From contig NZ_CP021744.1 in assembly GCF_002192455.1 (NCBI RefSeq), positions 6,906,501 to 6,970,500 on the forward strand: a stretch of DNA of 64,000 bases, in the 5' to 3' direction. The translations under genes and the position numbers were made by a program. The notes under the pieces are model-generated. The model ran no database searches and was not told where the DNA came from. It worked only from the letters and a program-made list of their open reading frames with translations. Source of the stretch: Streptomyces albireticuli (GTDB lineage: Bacteria; Actinomycetota; Actinomycetes; Streptomycetales; Streptomycetaceae). Positions 47,764 through 56,389 of the stretch are shown in pieces. Positions within the stretch are counted from its first letter, which is position 1. Every line of letters starts with the position of its first letter.

Positions 47764-48794
47764 CCGGGGAACCCGGCATCCTGTCGACCATAGGCGCGAC
47801 GCCTCTCGTCGAACTCGTCAGGCTCTTCCCGGACAGCCCGATCCGCGTGTTCGCGAAGCTCGAAGGCTTCAACCCGGCCGGCAGCATCAAGGACCGGCCC
47901 GCCCTGAGCATGCTGGGCGACCTCATCCGCGGCGGCGACCTCGTACCCGGCGAGTCGGTGGTCGTGGAGTCCAGCTCCGGCAACCTGGGCATCGGCCTCG
48001 CCCAGGTCTGCCGGTACTACGGCCTGCGCTTCATCTGCGTCGTCGACCCCAGGGCGAACAAGCAGAACATCGACATCATGCGCGCCCTCGGCGCCGAGGT
48101 GGAGATGGTCACCGAGCCCGACCGGGAGTCCGGCGACTACCTGCCCGCCCGCGTGCGCCGCGTACGCGAGCTGACCCTGACCGTCCCCGGCGCCTACTGG
48201 CCCAACCAGTACGGCAACACCCTCAACGCCCTCGCGCACCGGACCACCATGCGGGAGATCCACGAGGCGCTGCCCGGCGGCCTGGACTACCTCATCTGCT
48301 CGGCGAGCTCCTGCGGCACCCTCCGCGGCTGCGCGGACTACATCCGCGCGCACCGGCTCCCCGTGAAGATCGTCGCCGTGGACGCGCTGGGCAGCGCCAT
48401 CTTCGACCCCCACCCGCCCGCGGTCCCCCGGCTCCTCCCGGGGCACGGCGCCGCGACCCGGCCCCCGCTGCACACACCGGACCTCGCCGACTCGGTCGTC
48501 CACGTCGGCGACCTGGACTGCGTCATCGGATGCCGCCGGCTGGCCGCGACGGAGGCGATCCTCGCCGGCGGCTCGTCCGGCGCGGTCGTCAGCGCCCTGG
48601 ACAGCCTGCGCCACGTCATCCCGGACGGGTCGACCTGCGCGATCGTCCTGCCCGACCGCGGCGAGCGCTACCTCAACACCATCTACAACGACGCCTGGGT
48701 CTCCGAGAACTTCGGCCGGCTCCCCCAGCCGCACGGCCTTCCGGCGGACCTTCCGGCGATCTCGACAAGGGAGAAGATCTCATGCTCGTCATAG
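47757..48794 (+). CDS. sbnA: SbnA-like PLP synthase (Dap pathway)
   Basis: 345 residues of the cysteine-synthase (PLP fold II) family. The PLP lysine lies in NPAGSIKDRPAL (about residue 43); VESSSGNLGIGLA holds the substrate loop and GGSSGA the phosphate-binding motif. SbnA-type enzymes join O-phosphoserine and glutamate into N-(2-amino-2-carboxyethyl)-glutamate, which SbnB then oxidises to 2,3-diaminopropionate and 2-oxoglutarate. The neighbouring SbnB-like gene makes this assignment much more likely than plain cysteine synthase. GTG at 47757 overlaps MbtH by 7 bases. Confidence 0.88.
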   Translation: MLTGEPGILSTIGATPLVELVRLFPDSPIRVFAKLEGFNPAGSIKDRPALSMLGDLIRGGDLVPGESVVVESSSGNLGIGLAQVCRYYGLRFICVVDPRANKQNIDIMRALGAEVEMVTEPDRESGDYLPARVRRVRELTLTVPGAYWPNQYGNTLNALAHRTTMREIHEALPGGLDYLICSASSCGTLRGCADYIRAHRLPVKIVAVDALGSAIFDPHPPAVPRLLPGHGAATRPPLHTPDLADSVVHVGDLDCVIGCRRLAATEAILAGGSSGAVVSALDSLRHVIPDGSTCAIVLPDRGERYLNTIYNDAWVSENFGRLPQPHGLPADLPAISTREKISCSS

Positions 48795-49768
48795 GCAACC
48801 ACACCGTCCGCCGCACCCTGGACGGCAAGGAGCACGAGGTGCTCGACGCCGTCCGCGACGCCTACGTCGCACACGCCGTCGGCGACACGGCCGTACCGCA
48901 CTCCGTCTTCCTCCGCTTCCCGGCCGACGACACGAACCGGATCATCGGCCTCCCCGCCTACCTGGGCGGCGGCGCCCAGGTCGCCGGGATGAAGTGGATC
49001 TCCTCCTTCCCCGGCAACGTGGCGTCCGGGCTCCAGCGCGCCTCCGCCGCGATCATCCTCAACTCCCTGAGCACCGGGCAGCCCGAGGCGCTGATCGAGG
49101 GCTCCACCATCTCCGCCCGCCGCACCGCGGCGAGCGCCGCCCTGGCCGCCCGGACCATGCCGGGCGAGACCCCGGACACCGGCGTCTCCCTCATCGGCTG
49201 CGGAGTCATCAACGCCGAGGTCCTGCGCTTCCTGCGGGTCGTCGCCCCGGACCTCCGCACCGTCCGCCTCTTCGACCTCGACCGGGCCCGCGCCGAGGCC
49301 TTCGCCGAGGCCCACGCGACCGGCCTGGCCGTCGAGTTCGCCGACTCGGCCGACGACGCCCTGGCGGCGCACCGCCTCGTCTCCGTCGCCACGACCGCGT
49401 CCACCCCGCACACGGGCCTCGACCACTGCCGGCCGGGCACGCTGGTCCTGCACCTCTCCCTGCGGGACCTCACGCCCGAGTCGATCCTCGGCAGCGTGAA
49501 CGTCGTCGACGACGCGGACCACGTGTGCCGCGCCTCGACCTCCCTCCACCTCGCGGAACAGCGCGCCGGGAACCGCGACTTCATCACGGCGGCCCTGGGC
49601 GACACCCTCGCCACGGGCCGCCCCCACCCCCGCGACCCGCACAAGGTCACGGTCTTCTCCCCCTTCGGCCTGGGCATCCTGGACCTGGCCCTGGCGGACC
49701 TGGTCCGCGAAGCGGCGGAGAAGGAGGGCACGGGGGTCCGCCTGACGGACTTCCTGCCGGAGGCGTGA
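48782..49768 (+). CDS. sbnB: SbnB-like dehydrogenase (2,3-diaminopropionate synthesis)
   Basis: 328 residues of the ornithine cyclodeaminase / mu-crystallin family, with FRFPADDTNRIIGLPAYLGG-type substrate region, KWISSFPGN and an NAD-binding motif SLIGCGVINAEVLRFLR (about 138). Together with the SbnA-like enzyme it forms the two-step route to L-Dap known from staphyloferrin B. ATG at 48782 follows GGGAGA and overlaps the previous gene by 13 bases. It is the last gene of the rightward operon, so Dap supply is built into the same transcript as the NRPS. Confidence 0.88.
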   Translation: MLVIGNHTVRRTLDGKEHEVLDAVRDAYVAHAVGDTAVPHSVFLRFPADDTNRIIGLPAYLGGGAQVAGMKWISSFPGNVASGLQRASAAIILNSLSTGQPEALIEGSTISARRTAASAALAARTMPGETPDTGVSLIGCGVINAEVLRFLRVVAPDLRTVRLFDLDRARAEAFAEAHATGLAVEFADSADDALAAHRLVSVATTASTPHTGLDHCRPGTLVLHLSLRDLTPESILGSVNVVDDADHVCRASTSLHLAEQRAGNRDFITAALGDTLATGRPHPRDPHKVTVFSPFGLGILDLALADLVREAAEKEGTGVRLTDFLPEA

Positions 49769-49783
49769 CGCCGGCCGCCGGGC

Positions 49784-49840
49784 GGGCTGATCCCAGCCCG
49801 TCCGGCGTTTGAGGACCTGGTTCGGGAAGGGAAGGGGCAG
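49784..49840. repeat. Interspersed hairpin repeat, copy 2 (short form)
   Basis: GGGCTG-atcc-CAGCCC followed by GTCCGGCGTTTGAGGACC, the same core as copies 1 and 3. It lies in the 96-base gap between the convergent SbnB-like and P450 genes, where it could terminate both transcripts. Confidence 0.7.
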
Positions 49841-49864
49841 GGCGGGGCGGGGAACCCCCACCCG

Positions 49865-51118
49865 CTACGGCACCCGCACCGGAACCCGCCGGGGCCCCCG
49901 CACCAGCAACCCCGGCCGGTACGGCAACCCCGAGGGATCCGCCGCCAGTTCGAGCCCCGGCAGCGCCTCGAACAGCCGCGGCAGCGCCACCGCCCCCTCC
50001 AGCCGGGCCAGCCGCGACCCCAGGCAGAAGTGGGCCCCGTGCCCGAACGCCAGGTGCGGCGCGGCCCGCCCGGTCCCGCCGTCCGCCAGATAGCGGTCGG
50101 GCAGAAACGCGTCCGGCACGGCGAAACGGTCCGGATCCCGGCTGGCCGCCGCCAGGACCACCAGCACCGACGCCCCCGCCGGTACGACCGTGCCCTCGCC
50201 GAGGTCCACCTCCTCCGCCGCCCGCCGCCACGTGGTGCCCTCCAGCGGGCTCGCGTGCCGCAGCGTCTCCTCCACCACGGCGGCCCACCGCTCCGGCCCG
50301 CCGTCCCGCGCGGCGGCCAGCTCGCCGGGGTGGGTGAGCAGCAGCAGCGACGCCGAGGCGAGCAGGTTCATGGTCGTCTCGTAGCCGGCGAAGAGCAGCA
50401 GGAACGCCATGGCGAGCAGCTCGCCGTCGTCCAGGCCGCCCTCGTCCGTGTCCCGGACCAGCGCGCTGAAGAGGTCCTCGCCCGGCTCCCGCCGCTTCCG
50501 CGCGATCAGTCCGGTGAAGTAGGCGTGCAGGCGCACCCACGCCTCGTCCACCTCGCCCTCCGCCAGGGCGTCGGCGGGCGACCCCACCCGGTAGGTCCAG
50601 GCCCGCAGATCCGCGCGGTCCGCCTCCGGCACGCCCAGGACCTCGCCGATGACCAGCACCGGCAGCGGGAACGCGAAGGCGTCCACGAGGTCGACGGTGC
50701 CGTCCGCCGCCAGCCGCCCGGCCACCTCCGCGACCAGCCCGTCGGTCAGCTCCTCGATCCGGGAGCGCAGGGCGTCGACCCGGCGCGGGGTGAACGCCGC
50801 CGTGGTCAGCCGGCGCAGCCGGGTGTGGTCGGGGGCGTCGGAGTTGAGCATGTGCCGGGCCAGGCACGCGCGGGCCCGCCGGGCCGGGGAGTCGGGCCGG
50901 GGGCGGCCCGCGCCGCTCGGCGGCACGTTCGAGAACCGCGCGTCCGCCAGGACCTCCCGGGCCTGCCGGTAGCCGGTGACCAGCCAGGCGTGGGTGCCGT
51001 TGGCCAGCGCGACCCGCGTCGCGGGGCGCCCCTCGGCGCGCAGCCGCGCGTAGTAGGGGTACGGGTCGCGGGCGAAGGCGGGGTCGGCGGGGTTCAGGAG
51101 ATCATGCACGGGCCTCAT
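49865..51118 (-). CDS. Cytochrome P450
   Basis: 417 residues, a soluble bacterial P450. The heme loop is FGHGAHFCLGSRLAR with the Cys ligand (about residue 360), the I-helix is LLFAGYETTMN (oxygen-binding acid-Thr region) and the K-helix is EETLR (ExxR). Its neighbour on the right starts divergently. It faces the biosynthetic operon convergently, so it may be a tailoring oxygenase of the pathway or lie just outside. No dedicated ferredoxin gene is adjacent. The substrate cannot be inferred. Confidence 0.92.
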   Translation of the reverse strand: MRPVHDLLNPADPAFARDPYPYYARLRAEGRPATRVALANGTHAWLVTGYRQAREVLADARFSNVPPSGAGRPRPDSPARRARACLARHMLNSDAPDHTRLRRLTTAAFTPRRVDALRSRIEELTDGLVAEVAGRLAADGTVDLVDAFAFPLPVLVIGEVLGVPEADRADLRAWTYRVGSPADALAEGEVDEAWVRLHAYFTGLIARKRREPGEDLFSALVRDTDEGGLDDGELLAMAFLLLFAGYETTMNLLASASLLLLTHPGELAAARDGGPERWAAVVEETLRHASPLEGTTWRRAAEEVDLGEGTVVPAGASVLVVLAAASRDPDRFAVPDAFLPDRYLADGGTGRAAPHLAFGHGAHFCLGSRLARLEGAVALPRLFEALPGLELAADPSGLPYRPGLLVRGPRRVPVRVP

Positions 51119-51294
51119 CCTCGCCTCTCCCGGGCGCCACCACAGCGGGCACCGACGCCAGCGCTGACCCTGCCACGCCTGTTCGATTCCTACAAAGCCC
51201 TCCGCGGCCCCGCGCCGGCCGGCTCGCGGAACCGTCCCGTACCGCCGCGCGTTCTCCCGGGAAGTGCGGACGAGCGGCGGTGGGTGGTGCGGCG

Positions 51295-52671
51295 ATGAGT
51301 GACTTGGTGGCCGGCGGGAACCGGGCGATGCCGGGGGGCACGCTCTCCATACGGGTGCCCGGCCCGTTCGATCTGTCGGTGATCGTCACCGGCGAGGACG
51401 GCCGGACCGCCGGGGACGGCGACTTCGTCTTCTTCAACCAGCCGGCGGCCCCGGGCGCCCGGCTGCGCGAGGACACCGTCACCGTCGACCCCGCGCGGCT
51501 GCGCCGGGGCGCCGCCAAGGTGACGGTCGTCGTCAGCCCCGCCGACCCCGGCACACCGCTCGCGGCGCTGCCCGTACCGGTGATGACGGTCACCGGCCCC
51601 GGGGGCGCGGTGCTGGCCCGGTTCACACCGCCGCGCCCGGCGCGGGAGACCGCGCTGCTGCTCGCCGAACTGTACCGCCGGGGGACCGGGTGGAAGCTCC
51701 GCGCCCTCGGGCAGGGGTACGCGGAGGGCCTGGCCGGCGTGGCCCGCGACTTCGGCCTCGACGTCGTCGAGGAGGACGCCCCCGCGCCGGCCGCCGGCCC
51801 GCGAGGCGGAGCCGCCCCGTACGGCCCCACGCCCCGGGTGCCGGCGCCCCGCACACCCGTGACCCCGTCCCACGGGCCCGGATCCGCCGAAGCGGACGGC
51901 CTCCTCGCGCTCGTCAACGCGGAGCGGTCCCGGGCCGGCGCCCGGCCCGTCACGGCCGACCCGAGGCTGTCGGCGGCCGCCCGCGCCCACGCCGTGGACA
52001 TGGCCGCGCACGGCCGCCTCGGCATGGAGAGCGCGGCCGGGACCTCGCTGTTCCAGCGGATCACGGCGGGCGGCTACGCCTACCTCACGCTCGCCGAACA
52101 CCTGGTGTCCGGCCCCCGCACACCCGCCGAGTTCCTGGAGTACTGCCTGCGCGGCACCGAGCGCCGCGCCCCCGTCGGCGACCCGGCGTTCGTCCACCTC
52201 GGCGTCGGCCACGCCGTCCACGCCGGGTCGGGCGACGCGTACTGGACGGTGGTGTGGGCGGAGCCGTTCACCCGGGCCGGTCTGGAGCGGGCGGCGGCGG
52301 AGGTGCTCGCCCTCACCAACGCCGAGCGCGGGGCGGCCGGCCTGCGCCCGCTGGCCGCCGACGCGCGGCTGACCACGGCCGCCCAGGGCCACAGCGCCGA
52401 CATGGCCGGCCGGGGCTTCTACTCCCACACCACCCCGGAAGGCGGCGAGCCCTGGGACAGGGCCGCGGCCGCCGGGTCCGCGCACCGGGGCATCGGCGAG
52501 AACATCGCGTGCGGCCAGCGCACCCCCGCCGAGGTGGTCCGGGGCTGGATGAACAGCCCCGGACACCGTGCCAACATCCTCAAACCGGACTTCACCCACC
52601 TCGGCGTCGGCTACGCCACGGGAGGCTCCGCCGGCACGTACTGGACCCAGCTCTTCGGGGCCGCTGGATGA
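51295..52671 (+). CDS. TerD domain fused to two CAP (SCP-like) domains
   Basis: 458 residues. The N-terminus (about 1-155) is a TerD-like domain (VPGPFDLSVIVTGEDG, DFVFFNQPAAPG, ARFTPP, ELYRRGTGWKLRALGQGYA). A Pro-rich linker leads to two CAP domains: 200-325 (LLALVNAERSRAGARPV, RAHAVDMAAHG) and 335-458 (ALTNAERGAAGLRPL, GENIACGQRTPAEVVRGWMNSPGHRANIL, a well-kept motif). CAP domains are usually exported, yet there is no signal peptide, so the protein looks cytoplasmic. The first CAP domain is more diverged. ATG at 51295 is preferred over GTG at 51280, but neither has a strong ribosome-binding site. Confidence 0.85.
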   Translation: MSDLVAGGNRAMPGGTLSIRVPGPFDLSVIVTGEDGRTAGDGDFVFFNQPAAPGARLREDTVTVDPARLRRGAAKVTVVVSPADPGTPLAALPVPVMTVTGPGGAVLARFTPPRPARETALLLAELYRRGTGWKLRALGQGYAEGLAGVARDFGLDVVEEDAPAPAAGPRGGAAPYGPTPRVPAPRTPVTPSHGPGSAEADGLLALVNAERSRAGARPVTADPRLSAAARAHAVDMAAHGRLGMESAAGTSLFQRITAGGYAYLTLAEHLVSGPRTPAEFLEYCLRGTERRAPVGDPAFVHLGVGHAVHAGSGDAYWTVVWAEPFTRAGLERAAAEVLALTNAERGAAGLRPLAADARLTTAAQGHSADMAGRGFYSHTTPEGGEPWDRAAAAGSAHRGIGENIACGQRTPAEVVRGWMNSPGHRANILKPDFTHLGVGYATGGSAGTYWTQLFGAAG

Positions 52672-52688
52672 GCTGGGGCGCGCGGAGC

Positions 52689-53642
52689 TCAGACGACGCG
52701 GATGCCCAGGGCGTAGGCAGTGATCGAGGACGGGTCGGACCAGAGGTGGTCCTTCGACGCCGCGGCGAAGCTGGGCGTCTGCGAGGTGGCCGGTTCGAGG
52801 CGCCACAGCAGATTGCCGGCGCCCCGCCAGTGCACGTCGCCACCCCCGCCCGTCAGCGCGTACCCCGGTGTCACCGAGGCGACGGCGGCCGGGTGCGCGG
52901 TCTGGCCGGAGTCGGCGCGGGTGACGGACGACAGGACCCGCCCGACCGGGAGGTCACGCCGCAGGGCGATGGCGTACGCCCTGATGTTGGCGGGGTCCGA
53001 CTGCCCGTGGTCCTTCGACCGGGCCTTCCAGGAGAACTCCGTCGAGGGGAACGAGGCCGTGGCGAGGTTCCCGGCGCCGTGCCAGTCCACCCGGAAGCCG
53101 CCGCCCACCAGGACGTAGTCGTTCGACGAGGGGATGCCCGCCTCGGCCTCCGGGTGCGGGGCGGTGCCGCTGTCCGCGCGTGACACGTAGACGGACCGCA
53201 GGAGCTGGGCGCGGCTCAGGCCGGCGATCTTGAGGCCGATGACGTACGAGGCGAGGGTGTGCGGGTGGCCCTGGAGGTGCTCCTTGGAACCGACGGTCCA
53301 GCCCGACAGGTCGTCGGTGGGGTAGGAGGCGGTCAGCAGCGCCCCGGGGTTGCCGTCCGTCGCCGTGGCGCCGCCGCCGATGGCGATCATCTCGCCGTCG
53401 CCGACGAGGGTCGTCTTGTCGGTCCAGTGCGACTGGGGAGGGTTGCCGTAATGGGAGAAGACGGACACGGTCACACGCCCGGAGGCGTCGTGGAAGGTGT
53501 TGAGGGGCGTACCGACGGAGCTGAACGACCGCCGTGGCGACGCCGTGCCCGCCGCGAAGGCCGTCCCGCCGCCGATCGCTCCCACGGCCGCGACGCCCAC
53601 CGCGGCCGTCGCCGCCCGGAGCACTTCTCTTCTGGATCTCAT
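52689..53642 (-). CDS. Tat-exported protein of unknown function
   Basis: 317 residues. The N-terminus MRSRREVLRAATAAVGVAAVGAI matches a twin-arginine signal (SRREVL), and an AxA site follows (AFAAG). The mature part has three internally similar segments, each with a GGG strand, a W and a phrase like SKDHLWSDPSSITAYALGIRV (also SKDHGQSDPANIRAYAIALR and SKEHLQGHPHTLASYVIGLK). This suggests a three-fold repeated, possibly beta-rich, binding protein. I do not recognise the family. ATG at 53642 has GAGAGG upstream; a longer frame starts at 53684. Confidence 0.75.
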   Translation of the reverse strand: MRSRREVLRAATAAVGVAAVGAIGGGTAFAAGTASPRRSFSSVGTPLNTFHDASGRVTVSVFSHYGNPPQSHWTDKTTLVGDGEMIAIGGGATATDGNPGALLTASYPTDDLSGWTVGSKEHLQGHPHTLASYVIGLKIAGLSRAQLLRSVYVSRADSGTAPHPEAEAGIPSSNDYVLVGGGFRVDWHGAGNLATASFPSTEFSWKARSKDHGQSDPANIRAYAIALRRDLPVGRVLSSVTRADSGQTAHPAAVASVTPGYALTGGGGDVHWRGAGNLLWRLEPATSQTPSFAAASKDHLWSDPSSITAYALGIRVV

Positions 53643-54185
53643 GGCCTGCCTCTCGTCGGAACGCGCACCATGACGCTTCGTCAAAAATGGACACTAGACC
53701 CGGACATGGGCACTTCAGTACCGCTGGAAATGGCCGTTGGCGGCGGGGCTCCGGGACACCCTCCGGGACACCCTCCGGGCGCGTCGCGCGCGGTAGGGCG
53801 GTGTCGGCGCGCCGCCGCCACGCAGAACCTCTCCGGTGGCAAAGCGGAGCCGGGAGAGGTGCGCTGGACACAGGTGTGCGACCCCTGTCCGGCCGTTCCC
53901 GGGAGCAACGCAACCCCCGGATCGGGTGAGCGGCCACGCTCGGGTGAATCGCACAAGTCCCGCCGGGCGTCCGCCCCCGGGAGTGCGGGCCGCTCGGCTC
54001 ACCCTCGAATTCCCGTGCGGGAAAACGCCCTTCGGTGGCCGTGACTCGCCCGATCGGGGGTCGTTTTCCCGATCGTCCGTCCGATCCGGAGCCGGCGGGG
54101 AGGTGTCCTGCCTCACCGTCATGACCGCCATGCGAACGCCGCGAGGACGCGGTAGCCGTTCGAACAGGAGAGGAATCCACCCACC
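53643..54185. other. Intergenic region with a perfect 8-bp inverted repeat
   Basis: 543 bases between the divergent Tat protein and NUDIX genes. CGATCGGG (54051-54058) and CCCGATCG (54068-54075) form a perfect inverted repeat with a 9-base spacer, 110 bases before the NUDIX start. It could be an operator or a hairpin. Two adjoining GGGACACCCTCC units lie at about 53754-53777. I see no convincing gene here. Confidence 0.45.
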
Positions 54186-54665
54186 ATGACCCACACCGTG
54201 ACCAGCCGTCCCCGTGGCCCCAAGCCTCCGGTCGCGCACGCGGCCATCGGCGTCGGCGTGATCGTCGTCGACCCCCGCGAGCGGATCCTGCTGGGGCACC
54301 ACCACGCCGGTGTCTGGGAGCTGCCCGGGGGCTCGGTCGAGCCGGGGGAGTCCCTCCAGGCGGCCGCCGTGCGCGAGCTCCGCGAGGAGACCTCGCTGGC
54401 CGCCGCCCCGGCGGACGCCGAGGTGACGGCGCTGCTGCTCGACGACGCCGGGGGCGTCAGCCGGCTGACGGCCGCCGTGCTCGTCACCGCGTACGAGGGT
54501 GAGCCGGTCGCCGCCGAGCCCCATCTCGTGGCGCGGTGGCAGTGGTTCCAGCCGGACGCGCTGCCCGGCCCCCTCTTCGTCCCCTCGGCGCAGGCCCTCA
54601 CGGCGTGGCGGCCCGGGCTGGCGATCGACCACCCGCCGGCCCACCGCTACCCGATCGCGTTCTGA
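54186..54665 (+). CDS. NUDIX hydrolase
   Basis: 159 residues with a Nudix box at about 46-68: GGSVEPGESLQAAAVREL then REETSL, matching GX5EX7REUXEEXGU except that the last Gly is Ser. The metal-binding glutamates are present. These enzymes cleave nucleoside diphosphates linked to another group; the substrate cannot be told from sequence. ATG at 54186 follows AGGAGAGG closely upstream. It stands alone after a long gap. Confidence 0.9.
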   Translation: MTHTVTSRPRGPKPPVAHAAIGVGVIVVDPRERILLGHHHAGVWELPGGSVEPGESLQAAAVRELREETSLAAAPADAEVTALLLDDAGGVSRLTAAVLVTAYEGEPVAAEPHLVARWQWFQPDALPGPLFVPSAQALTAWRPGLAIDHPPAHRYPIAF

Positions 54666-54849
54666 GGGCCGCCCGGACAACATCGCTGGACAAAACGGGG
54701 CATTTCACATGCATCGGCCCGCGCGCGCAGAGAGAGCCTCGCGGTGAAGTACAAGTCCCGGCTCCCCTTCCTCTTTCCGGACCACGGGGGATATCTCTGG
54801 AGGTGTGCGCGCGGCCCGCCGAGCCGGGCGCACCCGAAAGGAGCCCACC

Positions 54850-55770
54850 ATGCACGACGCCCCGTCAGGCCTGCCCGAGGAAGGGCGAACGGCCCCGGGA
54901 ACGCACGAGTGGTACGTCGACTCCAGGTGCACCAACTGCGACGTCGCCCGCCAGCTCGCCCCAGGACTCATCGAGGAGATCGGCGGCCGCGCGGAGGTCG
55001 TCCGGCAGCCGCGCGACGCGGCGGAGCTCCGGCAGATGTACGCCGCGGCCAACGCCTGCCACACCCGCTCGATCCGCCCCGGGGCCGGGCGGCTCGACCC
55101 CGGACAGGACCCCTTCCCGCTCGCCCTGGACGCCCACGTCCACCTGTGCGGACACAACTCCACCCACAACGCCGGCGCCAACTCCTACCTCCTGCGCCGC
55201 CCGTCCGGCACCATGATGATGATCGACACCCCTCGGTGGAGCACCGCGCTCGCCGCGCGCTACGAAGCACTGGGGCCCGTCACCGACGTCCTCCTCACCC
55301 ACTACGACCACGCCGCGCACGGCCGCGCCTACGCCGACCGCTTCGGCGCCCGCCTCTGGATCCACGAGGGGGACCTGGAGGCGGCCCCGGACGCCGACCG
55401 GGTGCTGCGCGGCACGGAACCGGCCGTGATCGGCGACGGCGTGGTCGCCTACCCGCTGCCGGGACACACCCTCGGCAGCGTGCTGTACGTCGCCGACGAG
55501 CGCTACTGCTTCAGCGGCGACAGCCTGTACTGGTCCCGCACGACGGGCGACGTGGAGGTGGTGGAGAGCGTCACCTGGTACTCGATGGCCGAGCTCAGCG
55601 CCTCCCTGCACCGGAACGTCGACCGGCTGCGCTTCGAATGGCTGCTGCCGGGCCACGGCGACCGCAAGCGGCTCCCCGCCCCCGAGATGGCCCGCCGGAT
55701 GAGGGAGCTGACGGTGCGGACGCGGACGATCCCGGAGCAGGAGGTCGACTTCACCGCCGTGCGCTGGTGA
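54850..55770 (+). CDS. MBL-fold metallohydrolase with ferredoxin-like N-terminus
   Basis: 306 residues. Residues about 20-75 resemble a small ferredoxin (VDSRCTNCDVARQLAPGLIEE ... ANACHTRSI), but with only three Cys, so a standard 4Fe-4S cluster is doubtful. The metallo-beta-lactamase domain follows: NSYLLRR, LLTHYDHAAHGRAYADR (HxxxDH core with the first HxH reduced to a single His), LPGHTLGS, CFSGDSLYW and LPGHGDRKRLP. AAAGGAG precedes ATG at 54850. The 3' end overlaps the convergent GNAT gene by 20 bases. The substrate is unknown. Confidence 0.82.
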   Translation: MHDAPSGLPEEGRTAPGTHEWYVDSRCTNCDVARQLAPGLIEEIGGRAEVVRQPRDAAELRQMYAAANACHTRSIRPGAGRLDPGQDPFPLALDAHVHLCGHNSTHNAGANSYLLRRPSGTMMMIDTPRWSTALAARYEALGPVTDVLLTHYDHAAHGRAYADRFGARLWIHEGDLEAAPDADRVLRGTEPAVIGDGVVAYPLPGHTLGSVLYVADERYCFSGDSLYWSRTTGDVEVVESVTWYSMAELSASLHRNVDRLRFEWLLPGHGDRKRLPAPEMARRMRELTVRTRTIPEQEVDFTAVRW

Positions 55771-56329
55771 CGCTCCGGCACCGGGTGTCCCACTCGTGCC
55801 GGAGGACGGAGTAGGTCACGACGTCGTGCCAGCGCCCGCCGGTACGGACCCAGTCGCGCATCCTGCCCTCCTGTGACATGCCCGCCTCGGTGATGGTGCC
55901 GTGCGTGACGGGGTGGTCGTGGCGGCGCAGCCCCCAGATGCGGTGCAGCCCCAGCCGCTCGAAGCCGAGGCCGATCATCAGCCGCAGGGCCTCGCTGCCG
56001 TAGCCCCGGGACCACACCTCCGGTACGAGGACGAGCTCGTTGAGCCAGCCGGAGAGGTGGTGCGGGGGCTCCAGCGTCATCCCGACCGTCCCGATCATGG
56101 TGGAGCCGCCCAGCGTGGTCACGGCCATCTCGTACCGGGTACGGGGAGCGTCGAACGCCGTCCTGCGGCGCTCCTCGTACTTCGCGGCGGCCTCGTCGGC
56201 GTCCAGGGAGTCGAAGCGCAGATAGCGCGTGACCCGCGGGTCGCCGTACAGGCGGGTCAGCACGGGAAGGTCCTCGGACGTCAACTCCCGGAGGCACAGC
56301 CGGTCTCCGGTCACCGTGGCGGGGTACAT
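55751..56329 (-). CDS. GNAT family N-acetyltransferase (RimJ/RimL type)
   Basis: 192 residues. RLCLRELTSEDLPVLTRLYGD at the N-terminus and LVPEVWSRGYGSEALRLMIGLGFERLGLHRIWG (acetyl-CoA-binding Arg/Gly motif) are typical of the RimJ/RimL subgroup that acetylates N-terminal or small-molecule amines. ATG at 56329 begins the domain; a much longer frame upstream is antisense to the methyltransferase gene and ignored. The gene is divergent from the methyltransferase with a 60-base gap, which must hold both promoters. Confidence 0.88.
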   Translation of the reverse strand: MYPATVTGDRLCLRELTSEDLPVLTRLYGDPRVTRYLRFDSLDADEAAAKYEERRRTAFDAPRTRYEMAVTTLGGSTMIGTVGMTLEPPHHLSGWLNELVLVPEVWSRGYGSEALRLMIGLGFERLGLHRIWGLRRHDHPVTHGTITEAGMSQEGRMRDWVRTGGRWHDVVTYSVLRHEWDTRCRSVTSARR

Positions 56330-56389
56330 TCTCGCGGTTTCCTCTGTTTCGACCAGGTGCGAGCCCTCGACCTGCGTACAGTCCGCTGC

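Noticed and set aside
47757..48794. Ordinary cysteine synthase
   Set aside because: Adjacency to an SbnB-like dehydrogenase and an NRPS with an acidic A-domain pocket favours the Dap pathway.
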